Below are positions 18,392-29,100 of a stretch of 64,000 nucleotides of DNA, piece after piece; the stretch's first letter is position 1, and every line of letters starts with the position of its first letter. The notes beneath the pieces are model-generated. The model was not told the origin of the DNA, did no database searches, and worked only from the letters and a program-made list of their open reading frames with translations. The DNA comes from Cyclobacteriaceae bacterium (GTDB lineage Bacteria; Bacteroidota; Bacteroidia; Cytophagales; Cyclobacteriaceae), in contig JAHBUC010000005.1 in assembly GCA_019638275.1 (NCBI GenBank), positions 47,149-111,148 on the forward strand, written 5' to 3'. Position numbers and translations under genes: made by a program.

Positions 18392-18847
18392 ATGAATAGG
18401 ATGAAAAAACTACTGATTACTGCATGCGTTGTTTTATTGGCCAGCCAGGCATTTGCCCAAACCCCAAAGTTTGACGCCTGGAATGAATTTGCCAAAACCA
18501 AGTTTGAGCCCAAGTACTACGAAAAGCTTGGTGAATATTTGTTCTATCCCAGTTTTCCTGAATCGTTAAAGTCATTGGAGGGAAAAGAAATTACCGTAGA
18601 AGGTTTTTATGTGCCCTTTGCACCCGAAGAAGGCAACTACATCATCCTTTCCAAATACCCCATGAGTCAGTGTTTCTTTTGCGGAGGTGGAGGCCCCGAA
18701 TCCATAGCCGAAGTCACCTTTAAGGTTGACCCCGGAAAATTTCAGGTGGATGACCTGATCACCGTAAAAGGTAAACTCAAACTCAATGCATCCGACATTG
18801 AGCATGTGAATTTTATTCTGGAAGAGGCAGTGCTGGTGAAGAAGTAG
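18392..18847 (+). CDS. DUF3299 family secreted protein
   Basis: 151 residues with a signal peptide (MKKLLITACVVLLASQAFAQ from residue 4). The mature part is a small OB-like beta domain with the family hallmark CFFCGGGGPES near residue 92 and the C-terminal KGKLKLNASDIEHVNFIL. DUF3299 proteins are often found beside ABC exporters of the LolD/FtsX type and in zinc-regulated clusters; as I recall, the V. cholerae Zrg cluster is similar. The CxxC pair could bind a metal. A paralog lies at 48979-49449 in this window. The biochemical function is unknown. Confidence 0.85.
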   Translation: MNRMKKLLITACVVLLASQAFAQTPKFDAWNEFAKTKFEPKYYEKLGEYLFYPSFPESLKSLEGKEITVEGFYVPFAPEEGNYIILSKYPMSQCFFCGGGGPESIAEVTFKVDPGKFQVDDLITVKGKLKLNASDIEHVNFILEEAVLVKK

Positions 18848-18892
18848 CAGTTGCCAGATACATGATAACGCATCAGTATTTTGAGGGGAAAC

Positions 18893-19028
18893 AAATACGG
18901 CTCAATACTGCTCTTAGAATTAAGCCTTTTTACCTGATTTTTGAGCTCTAATTGATGTTCTGATGAACTTTATTCAATTTAAGCTCAATTTAAAGCAAAA
19001 TACGGCTCATTATGGCTTATATTTGAGC
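18893..19028 (+). promoter_or_regulatory. Cluster of TTGAGC/GCTCAA motifs before the Fic gene
   Basis: Four exact TTGAGC or GCTCAA hexamers (18900-18905, 18941-18946, 18983-18988, 19023-19028) and a near match at 19004 fall in ~130 nt. Two lie in a direct repeat AAATACGGCTCA (18893 and 18998). The Fic protein has an N-terminal winged helix, so autoregulation is possible. Confidence 0.45.
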
Positions 19029-19062
19029 TTCAATAAAATGGGTACTGATCCTGAATCAATAA

Positions 19063-20109
19063 ATGGCTAAAAAATCAGCGGATAAGAGCGACCTGATTCT
19101 ACAGTTTATAAGGGTAAATCCTGACGTTTCCTCGAAGGAAATCCATGAAGGAATTGCAGATGAGCTTGCCTATGCAACAGTGAAACGTGCCCTTAATAAA
19201 CTGTTGACCGAAAACATGCTGCACACGACCGGCAAGGGAAAAGCCACCCGATACCGCGTGAGCCCAGCCTATGAATTGTTACTTCCGGTTGACCTGGATG
19301 AATACTTTAAAAAAGAAATCGATGATCGCGTCATCAGGCGCAACATCAACCATTCCCTCATCGATATGCTCGGCAACGTGAATGTGTTTACGGCTGAAGA
19401 ACTAAATCGCCTGAATACATTACAACAGCAATACACAGAAAAAGTCCTTGACCTATCTAAAATCGAATATCAAAAAGAACTGGAGCGATTGGCAATCGAT
19501 TTGAGTTGGAAATCATCGCAGATTGAAGGGAATACATATTCCCTTTTAGAAACCGAGCGTCTGTTGAAAGATAAACAAACGGCCGCAGGCAAAACACGCG
19601 ATGAGGCCACCATGTTGTTGAACCACAAAGAAGCATTGGATTTCATCATTGAGAATCCACACCACATCAACCCGCTGTCCATCGCCCGCATTGAGGAGAT
19701 CCATAGCATACTCATGAAAGAGTTGAATGTGGAAAGAAACATACGCAGGCGTGGTGTGGGCATCACGGGAACCAATTATCGCCCGTTGGATAATGAGTTT
19801 CAAATACAGGAAGCGATGGAGGCGATGTGTGGTCTACTCAATAAATTGGACAATGTATTTTCGAAAGCACTACTTGCACTGGTGTTGATCTCCTACATTC
19901 AGGCGTTTACGGACGGCAACAAGCGTACAGCACGCATCATCAGCAATGCCATACTCATCAACGGCAATCACTGTCCGCTGTCTTTTCGCACGGTTGAGCC
20001 AATTCTTTACAAGAAGGCCATGTTGCTATTTTATGAGCAAAACAACATTACAGCCTTTAAGAAAATCTTTATCGACCAATTTGAATTCGCAGTGAAAACG
20101 TATTTCTGA
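19063..20109 (+). CDS. Fic-family protein with N-terminal winged helix; catalytic His replaced by Gln
   Basis: 348 residues. An N-terminal winged helix (~8-70, DVSSKEIHEGIADELAYATVKRALNKL) is followed by an alpha-helical region with the inhibitory motif SSQIEGN (151-157), as in class II Fic proteins, and then the Fic core ending IQAFTDGNKRTARIISNA (279-296). The Fic motif normally reads HxFxDGN; here residue 280 is Gln (codon CAG at 19900-19902). Fic proteins transfer AMP or other nucleotides to target proteins with that His as base. This copy may be inactive for AMPylation, or have another role. It stands alone. Confidence 0.9.
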   Translation: MAKKSADKSDLILQFIRVNPDVSSKEIHEGIADELAYATVKRALNKLLTENMLHTTGKGKATRYRVSPAYELLLPVDLDEYFKKEIDDRVIRRNINHSLIDMLGNVNVFTAEELNRLNTLQQQYTEKVLDLSKIEYQKELERLAIDLSWKSSQIEGNTYSLLETERLLKDKQTAAGKTRDEATMLLNHKEALDFIIENPHHINPLSIARIEEIHSILMKELNVERNIRRRGVGITGTNYRPLDNEFQIQEAMEAMCGLLNKLDNVFSKALLALVLISYIQAFTDGNKRTARIISNAILINGNHCPLSFRTVEPILYKKAMLLFYEQNNITAFKKIFIDQFEFAVKTYF

Positions 20110-20131
20110 ATTCAGCGAATTTCACTACACA

Positions 20132-23100
20132 TTATTGCTTCACAATTTTTTTAGTCATCACCTGGTTACCGTGCGTGATCTTAATGGTGTATACCCCTCC
20201 TGGTAAATCGCTCATGTCAATCACACCGTGTTGCAGAATTTCGCTGGCATCACACACTTGTCCGAGCATGTTAAACAATACCAGTTGTGTGGATTGTCTT
20301 GCTTCCGGAATTTCTACGATCAATTCATCTCTTACCGGGTTAGGGTATATCTTCATGCTTCGGAATATGGACTCTATTCCGGTTACGATGTGTTCCGTCT
20401 CTCCAACATAGGTACAACCATCTACGGAAACCCGTACGGCATACAATCCGGGCTGGTCTGCCTCGAAGCTTGAGCCGGTAGCTCCGGGTATGGCTTCCCC
20501 GTTAACGTACCATTGAATTCCCTCCGTAAAAGGAATTTTGAGTGTATTATTATTTACCTGAATGGTAATGGGTTTTGGCGGCTCAGTTACAACGATAACA
20601 AACCGATCGGGTCCGTATGAAGAAGTATGTGTGGTTACAGTAAACGAATAGTTGCTTTCATTTTCAACCGCTATGCTTTGATCCAGAAATTTATCGTGTA
20701 ATTGAACGGTGGTTCCCTCCGGAAAAGAATTTAATTCTGAAAATGACAGGTGGTAAGTGCCTGGCGATACATTCTCCACCACAACACCAATCGTTGTGCG
20801 ACAGGTGAGTGGCGCGAGCGAGTTAATGGCCAGCTTCGTTCCATCCGGCATGATCGATGACAGGTTGAATGTTCCATTGGCCAGTTTGCGTGCATCGGCA
20901 TGCGCATCAAAATCAGGCGTAGCATCTTCCCGGAAATGGATTACCGTTTCATCCCGTACATTTCCTTGCACCAGGGCAATCCGTAAAATATTATCGGGTG
21001 AGCCTTCACGGAAAAAAATGGTTTGGGTGCCCGGTGTTTTTACATTTTCGTCAGCCGTGAGTACGGGTGTTCCTAAACCGTTGGCCTTCACCCAGAAACC
21101 TTGCCCCGTAGCGATGTATTGTGATCCTCCATTTACCCCGACTGTTCCGTTCCATGTAGCATATTGCAAGGCTGTAGAACTTCCATTATCTGAGATGTAT
21201 ATGGAACCTTCAAGGTTATTTTTTGTCCACCCATTCGATGCATTCCAATCGATGGTTGACGGAAACGGATTTCCTACCAGGTTCCATCCATCATCTGAAA
21301 CAGAACCAGATGAGGTGTACGAGACGGGCAAGGTAACTGGTGAAATGTTTCCTGCATTAATAACGCCTCTTAAATCCCACAGCGTGGACGGAAGAATATT
21401 GCCACGTGTGTAAAGGGCATATCCTAATCCCGGTGTAAACGTTTCTGAATTTATAGCTGTAGGAAAAGCGATGTACCCATCATTAAAGTCTGCAGTACCA
21501 CTTCCGTTTATATCAGTAATTACGGTCTCATCATAATAGAATAGCGAAGGATTGGATATGCATCCGGTGCAAGTGCTGGAACCGGTGAACAACCCGGTAA
21601 CCGGAATTTCGTTTTGCAGATCGGCAACGGTTCCGCTTTGCACCGGTGAAGCGATGTAGCGATAGATGCGCAGGTTGTTCCATCCCTGGCGTGTCATGTA
21701 TCGTTGCACCGTTACCTGCCCGGTAACCTGGGCCCCTGCCGGCAGTATGTCAATGGCTGCATCGTTGGTTGGTTCGTCACCACCTGAAATTAACGTGAAG
21801 ATGGCGGTATTGTTACTGCCGTCCGCATCAAACACCACGTTGCTATTTAAAGTAAGTACACCAAACAGGTTTTGATTTGATTGTACCTGCACCCCCGGGT
21901 TTGCCGTGTTGGTAACATGTATGTTGTAAAAATTAGTTACGGATGAACCACTTATTTGCTGCGTGGAGTTTCCGTTAAGCGTTACCGTGCTGGTGTTCGG
22001 TACAAATGTTCCGTTGTTAATCCAATCGCCTCCTACAAATAATCCCGAACCATTGTTTGTGAGTGTACCGGAAGTAAGGATTAAATCATCAGAAATGGTG
22101 AGGGAATTTCCGGGTGCAACCGTTAAACTGAGTGCTGCATTATTCAAGGTAAGCCGATTGGCTACGGCAGGCACGTTTACTACAATGGTGTTGACGCCCG
22201 TTAACTCGATGTTGTCTGTAGCGGTGGGCACGCCATCGGTATCCCAATTTTCGGCATCACCCCAGTTGGTGGTACCGGCTCCGCCATCCCACACTTTAAG
22301 GTTATTGATAAGGGTTACCTCTGCCGTAGTGGTGTATAGCAGGCAACCACCTGAGGCGGGTATGGTGTAGGTCACCGTGTATGTGTCTGCAACGCTGAGG
22401 GATAAATCAATATCACCTGTACCGGCATCAAGCGCAAGACCCGTGGTGGAGGAGAAGGTTCCTGCAGATGGCGGAGTTGTTGTTTCAATCAACGTGACAG
22501 TGGCGGTTCCACTACCTATTGAATACGGTGAACCATCGTATGAAATAGTCGCGTCCGGGTCTTCTGTAATGGTGATAGAAGCCGTAGCGGTTTGTTCCGG
22601 GCACCCTTCGAAAGCGGCCATGGTATAGGTAACAACGTAATCTCCTCCGGTACTGAAAGCCGGGGTAATGGTTCCGGTAATGCCATCAATTACAAGCCCG
22701 GTTGTTGATGAAAAAATTCCATCAGGTGTTCCGGAAAATGTAACGGGTGCTGATTCTAATGTTGTACAAAAGGGTGTGTCGGCATAACTGATGGTGGCAG
22801 CCGGTAATTCGGTAATCGCTACGGTTGCGGTGTTGGAGTAGGCATCACATCCGCCAAAGGCTTCTACATGATAGGTTACGGTGTAGGTGCCGGGCGTACT
22901 GGCGGCCAGGTCAATTGCTCCGGTTTGTGAGTCAATAACGAGTCCGGGTGTTGAGGTTAATGTGCCCTGCAAGCCTGCTGCGCTTCCGGTAGGAAAAGCA
23001 ATTCCTTCATTCGAACAGTAGGGATTGCCTTCGTAGGTGCCGGTGGCAAAGGGTTGAAGTGTAATGGTTATGCTTGTGCTTGTTGAAAATGCTGCGCAAC

Positions 23101-26100
23101 CCGATCCTGCTTCAATATCATAGAACACAAAGTATTCTCCCGGTGTACTGTTCTCCAGGTTAACTGATCCGGTAACCGGATCGATGTCTAGTCCGGTGAT
23201 GGCACTGAAGGTACCACCTGTACTCCCAATCAGGGTGATGGTGGCTATACCTGAAGAGCTGCAATATGGTGTGCCCGGGTAGACGATGGTGGCATCGGGT
23301 ACTTCTGTAATTGTGATTTCAGCATTGGTAATAAACGTGGGGCATCCGCCTGTTGCCGCTACGGTGTAAACCACCACATAGGAACCTGATGTGCTGGCAT
23401 CCAGGTCCACTTCACCGGTGCTGCTGTTCAGGGCAAGTCCGGCTGTAGATGAAAATACACCTCCGGTTGTTCCGGTAAGGGTAACTGCGGCATTTCCACC
23501 ATTCGAGCAATACGGTGAAGCAGCATACGCAATGGTAGTACCGGCATTACATACTTCGCCTACGGCAATATCTCCCGTAAGGGTAAGGTTGGTAGCTTGT
23601 ATGGAAGTAGCTGTAGGAGAAGTGGTGGTAGGTAGTGTCCACGAATTTCCATCATACATACCAACCTTAAATGCAGCAGTGTTCGCACCACCATCTACAT
23701 CGGTTGATACCCATGAAGGTGTGGCGGAATATTGGGTATAGACTACACCATTATTTATCAACGACCAGAATCGATTTACACTTCTGGCGGGATTAATAGA
23801 TGAGTTGGTTATAGAAGGATGGTCTCCGGTGGTGGTGAAGGCTGTAAGATTACCGCCTGTACTTACCGATGAGAAGGTGACCGTAACAGGCGTGTAACTT
23901 ACGTTGTCACCAATTTGAAAGGTACGGGTGGATGCCCCTGTTCCAATTTCTTTTCGAAGATTACCGTTTACCCAACCGCTGGTTTGTGATGCACCCAACA
24001 CCGTGCCTGCTAATGGTTGAATTACACTGTGATTACCCGTTGTTATCCTTCCTGCTACAAAATTTAATGACCCGTTTACGGTAAGATCAGAAAGCAAGGT
24101 AACCGGACCAGTCGCGTTATTAATAATGATGTTGTTAAAGGCAGACAACGCAGAAATTTCCTGCGCACCGGTTCCGTTAAAGGTAAAAGTTGACGTACCA
24201 CTGTTTAATGTGCCACTGGCTATAAAATTTCTGGCTACCGAATAGGTACGACTGTTTGCATGGAACGTAGCGCCACTGTTAAGTATAAAATCCCGGCCCA
24301 CAACCCAGTTGGATGACGGTGTGATGCCGCTTGCGTGCGTATTCGAGATGGTAACGTTATTGAAGGTGAGATTAGAACTGCCTGCCAGTGTCATGGCTTC
24401 AGTGCCTCCGAACTCCACCAGACCACTACCACTGCTGGTAAAATTGCTTCCCAGATTTATTGTGGCGGGAATGTTTGCCAACAGGCGAATGGTACCACTG
24501 CTGGTGATTGTACCGTTGTTGGTCACGGAGCCATAAATACGCTGCGTTGTGCTTCCCACATTAAAGGAAGCGCCACTGCCCACGGTTAATGCAAAAGCAA
24601 TATCCCAATCTACACTTGGGTTTACTCCACCGGTGTTATTGATGTTCAGGAATCCGTATTGAGGTGTTGACGTGGAGTTGAGCACAGGAGAAACCGTTCC
24701 GTTAAAGTTTACCGTGATGGCTACAGTTTGTACGGCATTAATCAGGCTAAGGGTTTGCAATACATTGCCACTAAATGTGGTGGTGCCTTCAGTATATAAT
24801 ATTCCGCTGTTGATTAAATCACCATGCAAGGTGGTATGAATAGAACTGCCTCCCGTTAGCGAGCCTGAACTGGTAATGGTTAATAAGCCATTATAGGTTA
24901 CGTTATTCAGAATGGTATAACTGCCTGTAACCGTCATCCGGTTAAAAGTGGTATTGCCAGAAATATTTTTTGTGTTACCCGCACAAATCACCGTGCTGGT
25001 TTCGGGTATAAAGGTTCCGCTGTTGAACCAATGCCCGTTCAGCGTGATTGTATTTGATCCGCCTTGCAAGGTAGCGCCACTCTCAATGGTCAAGTCACCG
25101 TTGATGGTGTTGGATGAAGCCAGTGTTTTTACACCTGCATTTCTGAAAATAAGATTTCCAAAACTAATATCCGGAAATTGTAACGTTTGTGCTCCGGTGC
25201 CATTAAAAATTACGGTGCTGGCGGGCGCAATGGAGTAGTTCGCAAAGTTTACGGGTGCATTGTTCGCACCAATGATGATCGTTCCATCGTTGGCCAGTGT
25301 GGCCGTACCTCCCAACACACTTCGATTGCAGGTAAAGGTTTGTATGTTGAGTGTACCCGAAGTAACTTCTATGTCTCCATTTAGTGTAATGTTTCCGGTA
25401 AGGGTGGCAGTTGTGCCTACCGGTTTATTTATGATAACGTTATTAAAGGTAGTAGCGGAAATGTTTTGTGCACCCGTGCCATCAAAGTATATGCTAGAGC
25501 CCGCGCCAGAATAGGCACCGTTGTTGTTCCAGTTTCCACCCACATTCAATTGGTTGTTGTTCTGAATTGAACCTCCTGCACCAATTGTAACATTGCCGAG
25601 GATTACTGTAGGAGCGAAAACGTCAAGGGTTCCATTGGTTACAGTTAAGTTGTTTCCAATGGTGGATGAATTATTAATAGCCGTTAGCCCCGCTGACTTA
25701 TTGATGGTTAAATTATAGTAACTCACCGGGCCAATAAGTTGATTGGTGCTACCGGTATAACTCACGGTGCCGGTAGCGGGTGTAAACGTTCCGTTTGTGT
25801 AATTGAAATCATTGGTGAGTGCCAGATTTCCTGCGCCACTAAAAACTACGGAAGCATTTCCGGATTGATAAAGTGAACCGTTTACCGTTACCGATCCCGT
25901 TCCAACAGATAGGTTGATGACATTTCCTGCAGTACCATCACTCAAATACAAATCACCGTTGATGGTGATGCTTTGATTGTTTGCCTGGATGGCATGTGTG
26001 CGAGGCGTATTCCAGATACCTTGAACGACACCGGTAGTAAGCGAACCGCCACTTGCCAGCGATAGCGTAAGTGCCTGCACATCTCCGAAGATGATATTTT

Positions 26101-29100
26101 TTGCTGTTGCTGCCGTACTGATGGTGGGGTTATTCACAAACGTGCCCGTACCCAGGTACACCACATCGGCATTGGTGGGAACGGTAGCCGGTGTCCAGTT
26201 ATCAGCTGTATTCCAGGCAGTACTTACGCTTCCGTTCCATTGCACCACATTGGCTGTTCCGGCAATTGTCCACCGGTCAGTAATATCGGTGATGCCGGTT
26301 TGTTCCACATAATTCGAGCCGTTACTGTTATTAGACTTACCCATGGGTGTCCATAGTGGCGGATGGAATTGCCATAAGCCCATTGTGTTTTCATCATTTC
26401 CATTGAGCTCAGCATCTTCATAATGCAATCGAACAGTGGCCGATGTGTAGGAACCACTAATCGCACCAATGGTATATAACCTGCTGATGGCTGCCCCGGA
26501 AGGAAAATCATTGATTGATCCCAACACAACAGAGACCGTCATGCTGGTTACTGATGAACCCGTAAAGGTGATGGTATTGTTGGGCCCTTCAAAAGCGTAG
26601 GCAACACCATTGGCAAAGGCATGCGTCCGTTGAATGTTTCCATAGATGTATCCGTTGCCGCTGCGGGTGTTGGTGATGGTGAGTGTGTTGGTTCCGGTTT
26701 GAATAATTCCGTTCGTCATGTTGACAACCGCAGCCGACACATTGCTTTGCAAAATCAATTCGGTTGAGGCCCCACTGGTATTGCTGGTAAGAATATTAAA
26801 CGTAGTAGCCCCCGTAACAAAAGCTGTTGCCGGTCCTACAAACTGAACGGTACTGGTGGCAGGCGTAAAGGTTCCGTTGTTGATCCAGTTACCATACACC
26901 GAGTGCGTGAAGGAAGAAGGATTGAATGTGGTACTTGTACCAATGGTAATGCTACCACGGATGTCGAGATTGCCTGCTGCAGTTTTGGTATTGCCGTTCG
27001 ATAAAATAAGGTTACTGTAGGTGAGGGCATTTACGGTTTGTGCGCCCGTTCCATTGAAGTTCACCGTATTGGGTGCAGAAGAGGTGGCATTGAACGTGCC
27101 TGCTGTTACTGTAAAAGCACCGGCAATACCCAGCGTGGCATTGGCTGAAAGTTGCAGCGAAGTACCGTTCAGGGTAACATTAAAAAGATTGGCGATTCCA
27201 CTTAGCGTGGAGGTTGAAGAAAAGGTAGCTGTGCCTGCCGAAGCAGAAAAAGTTCCGCTAACACTTAGTCCGGAGGTGATCGTAAAGTTCACCGCAGTAG
27301 TAACCGATCCGGTTACCGCAAGAATACCAAAGCTCTTGGTTCCTGCACCCGAAATGGTTTTTGATTCGCCACTCATCGTCAATGTTCCGGTGCTTGCTGT
27401 GAGTGTTCCGGATACGGATAAATTTCCGGTAAGCGTAAACGAAGTGGTCGTGCTCACCGATCCACTTACGGTAAGGTTATCGAGGGATATACCTGCACCA
27501 CTAATGGTTGTTCCGGTACCGGTCATGGTTAGTGTACCACCGGATGCCTGACTAAACGATCCCGCACCGGTAGTAGCCAGGTTGCCTGATAACGTAAGGG
27601 TAGTAGCGGAAAAGTTAACCAGACTTGCGGCTACGGTAAGGTTATGAAAGTTTTGATTTCCTGATCCGCTCACGGTAGTACCGGTACCTGTTAAGGTGAT
27701 CGTGCTCGTGTTGCCTGTAAAGGTTCCGTTGTTGGTCCAGTTGCCGCCAACGCTGTGTGTAAAACTACCGCCATTAAAAGTGGTGGATGTACCGAGTAAC
27801 ACATTGCCGCCAATGGTGATGGCCGATGCAGCGGTAAACGTAACAGAAGTACCTGATCCCACGGAAGTGGTGAAGTTACCTGCAATTGTAAATGCACTGC
27901 CGGGAAAAGTTTTAACAGCCGCGCCTGAAGAACTGCTCAACACCAGGTTTCCGTATGTTCGGCTGGCCACCGTTTGGTTGGTGCCGGCATACTCCACCGT
28001 ACTCGCTACTACGAGCGTGCTGGTTGTGTAGTTGGCAGGATAGCCTTGTGTGCCTCCGATGCGCAATGTGGCATTGTTGGCAACGGTAATGCTTCCGCCT
28101 GCTGCCGTGCGGTTGGCTGTAAATCCTGCAAGGTTGAATGTACCACTGGCCACGTTCAGGTTGCCCGCAACATTTGCATTGATGCCCAGCGAAACGGTAT
28201 TGCCTGTATTTGAAATGGTGAGGTTGTTGAATGTGGTGGCGAACGTACCACCAATCGCCTGTGCAGCTGAACCGTTGAATGTTATTGTACTGGTACCTGC
28301 GGTAAGCGCAGTAGTGGAAGCATTGTTGGTCCAGTTACCACCCACGGTGATATTAAAATTGTTGACATTCAGTGTACCCGCAGTAAGGGTTAAATTATTA
28401 CTGACTGCAATAGGCGCTGGCAATAAAAGACCATTCGCATTGTTAAGGGTAAGATTCGTGAATGTGGTAACACCAGCGAATGTCTGCTGCCCGGTGGTGC
28501 CATTGAATACGGTGGTACCATTGTTTGTCATCGTGCCACTGTTGGTGAGCGTGCCTGCAATAGAAAGTGTGCCTGCAGCAGAAGTAGTGAGTGTGGCTCC
28601 GGATTGTATGGTTAAATTTCTACACACAACAGAAGTGGAGATCAAAGGCATCTGAGTTGCGCCCGCAGCAATCACTACATCTGTAGTGGCGGTGGGCACC
28701 ACACCGGTACACCAATTCCCCGCAGTTGCCCAGTCGTTGCTAATGTTTCCGGTCCATTGACCCGCGTTGGTAGAAGTTTGTACCAGCGTTGATGCCGTAG
28801 CGCTACATCCGGCTACGGTAACTTGTACCGTGTAAACTCCGGCACTGGCAGTAGTGTAGTTAAAAGAAGGGTTTTGTACACTTGATGTAAACCCTCCGGG
28901 GCCTGTCCATGAATAGGTGGCACCACCCACGGTAGTGGCGCTAAGCGTTAGGGGCGAACCCACGCAAACCGGTCCGTTATTGCCGGCCCCTTCGGGTGAG
29001 GTATAGATCGTAGCCACTTCACCTGCGCTTAAGGCACGGTTGTAAATAAGTGCATCATCAAGTGTTCCATTAAAATAAAAACTGGAGGGTTGCGATGTCC

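Noticed and set aside
22300..23550. Possible CRISPR-like or tandem DNA repeat array
   Set aside because: The period is ~250 nt and matches protein Ig-like domains; there are no short repeats with unique spacers.
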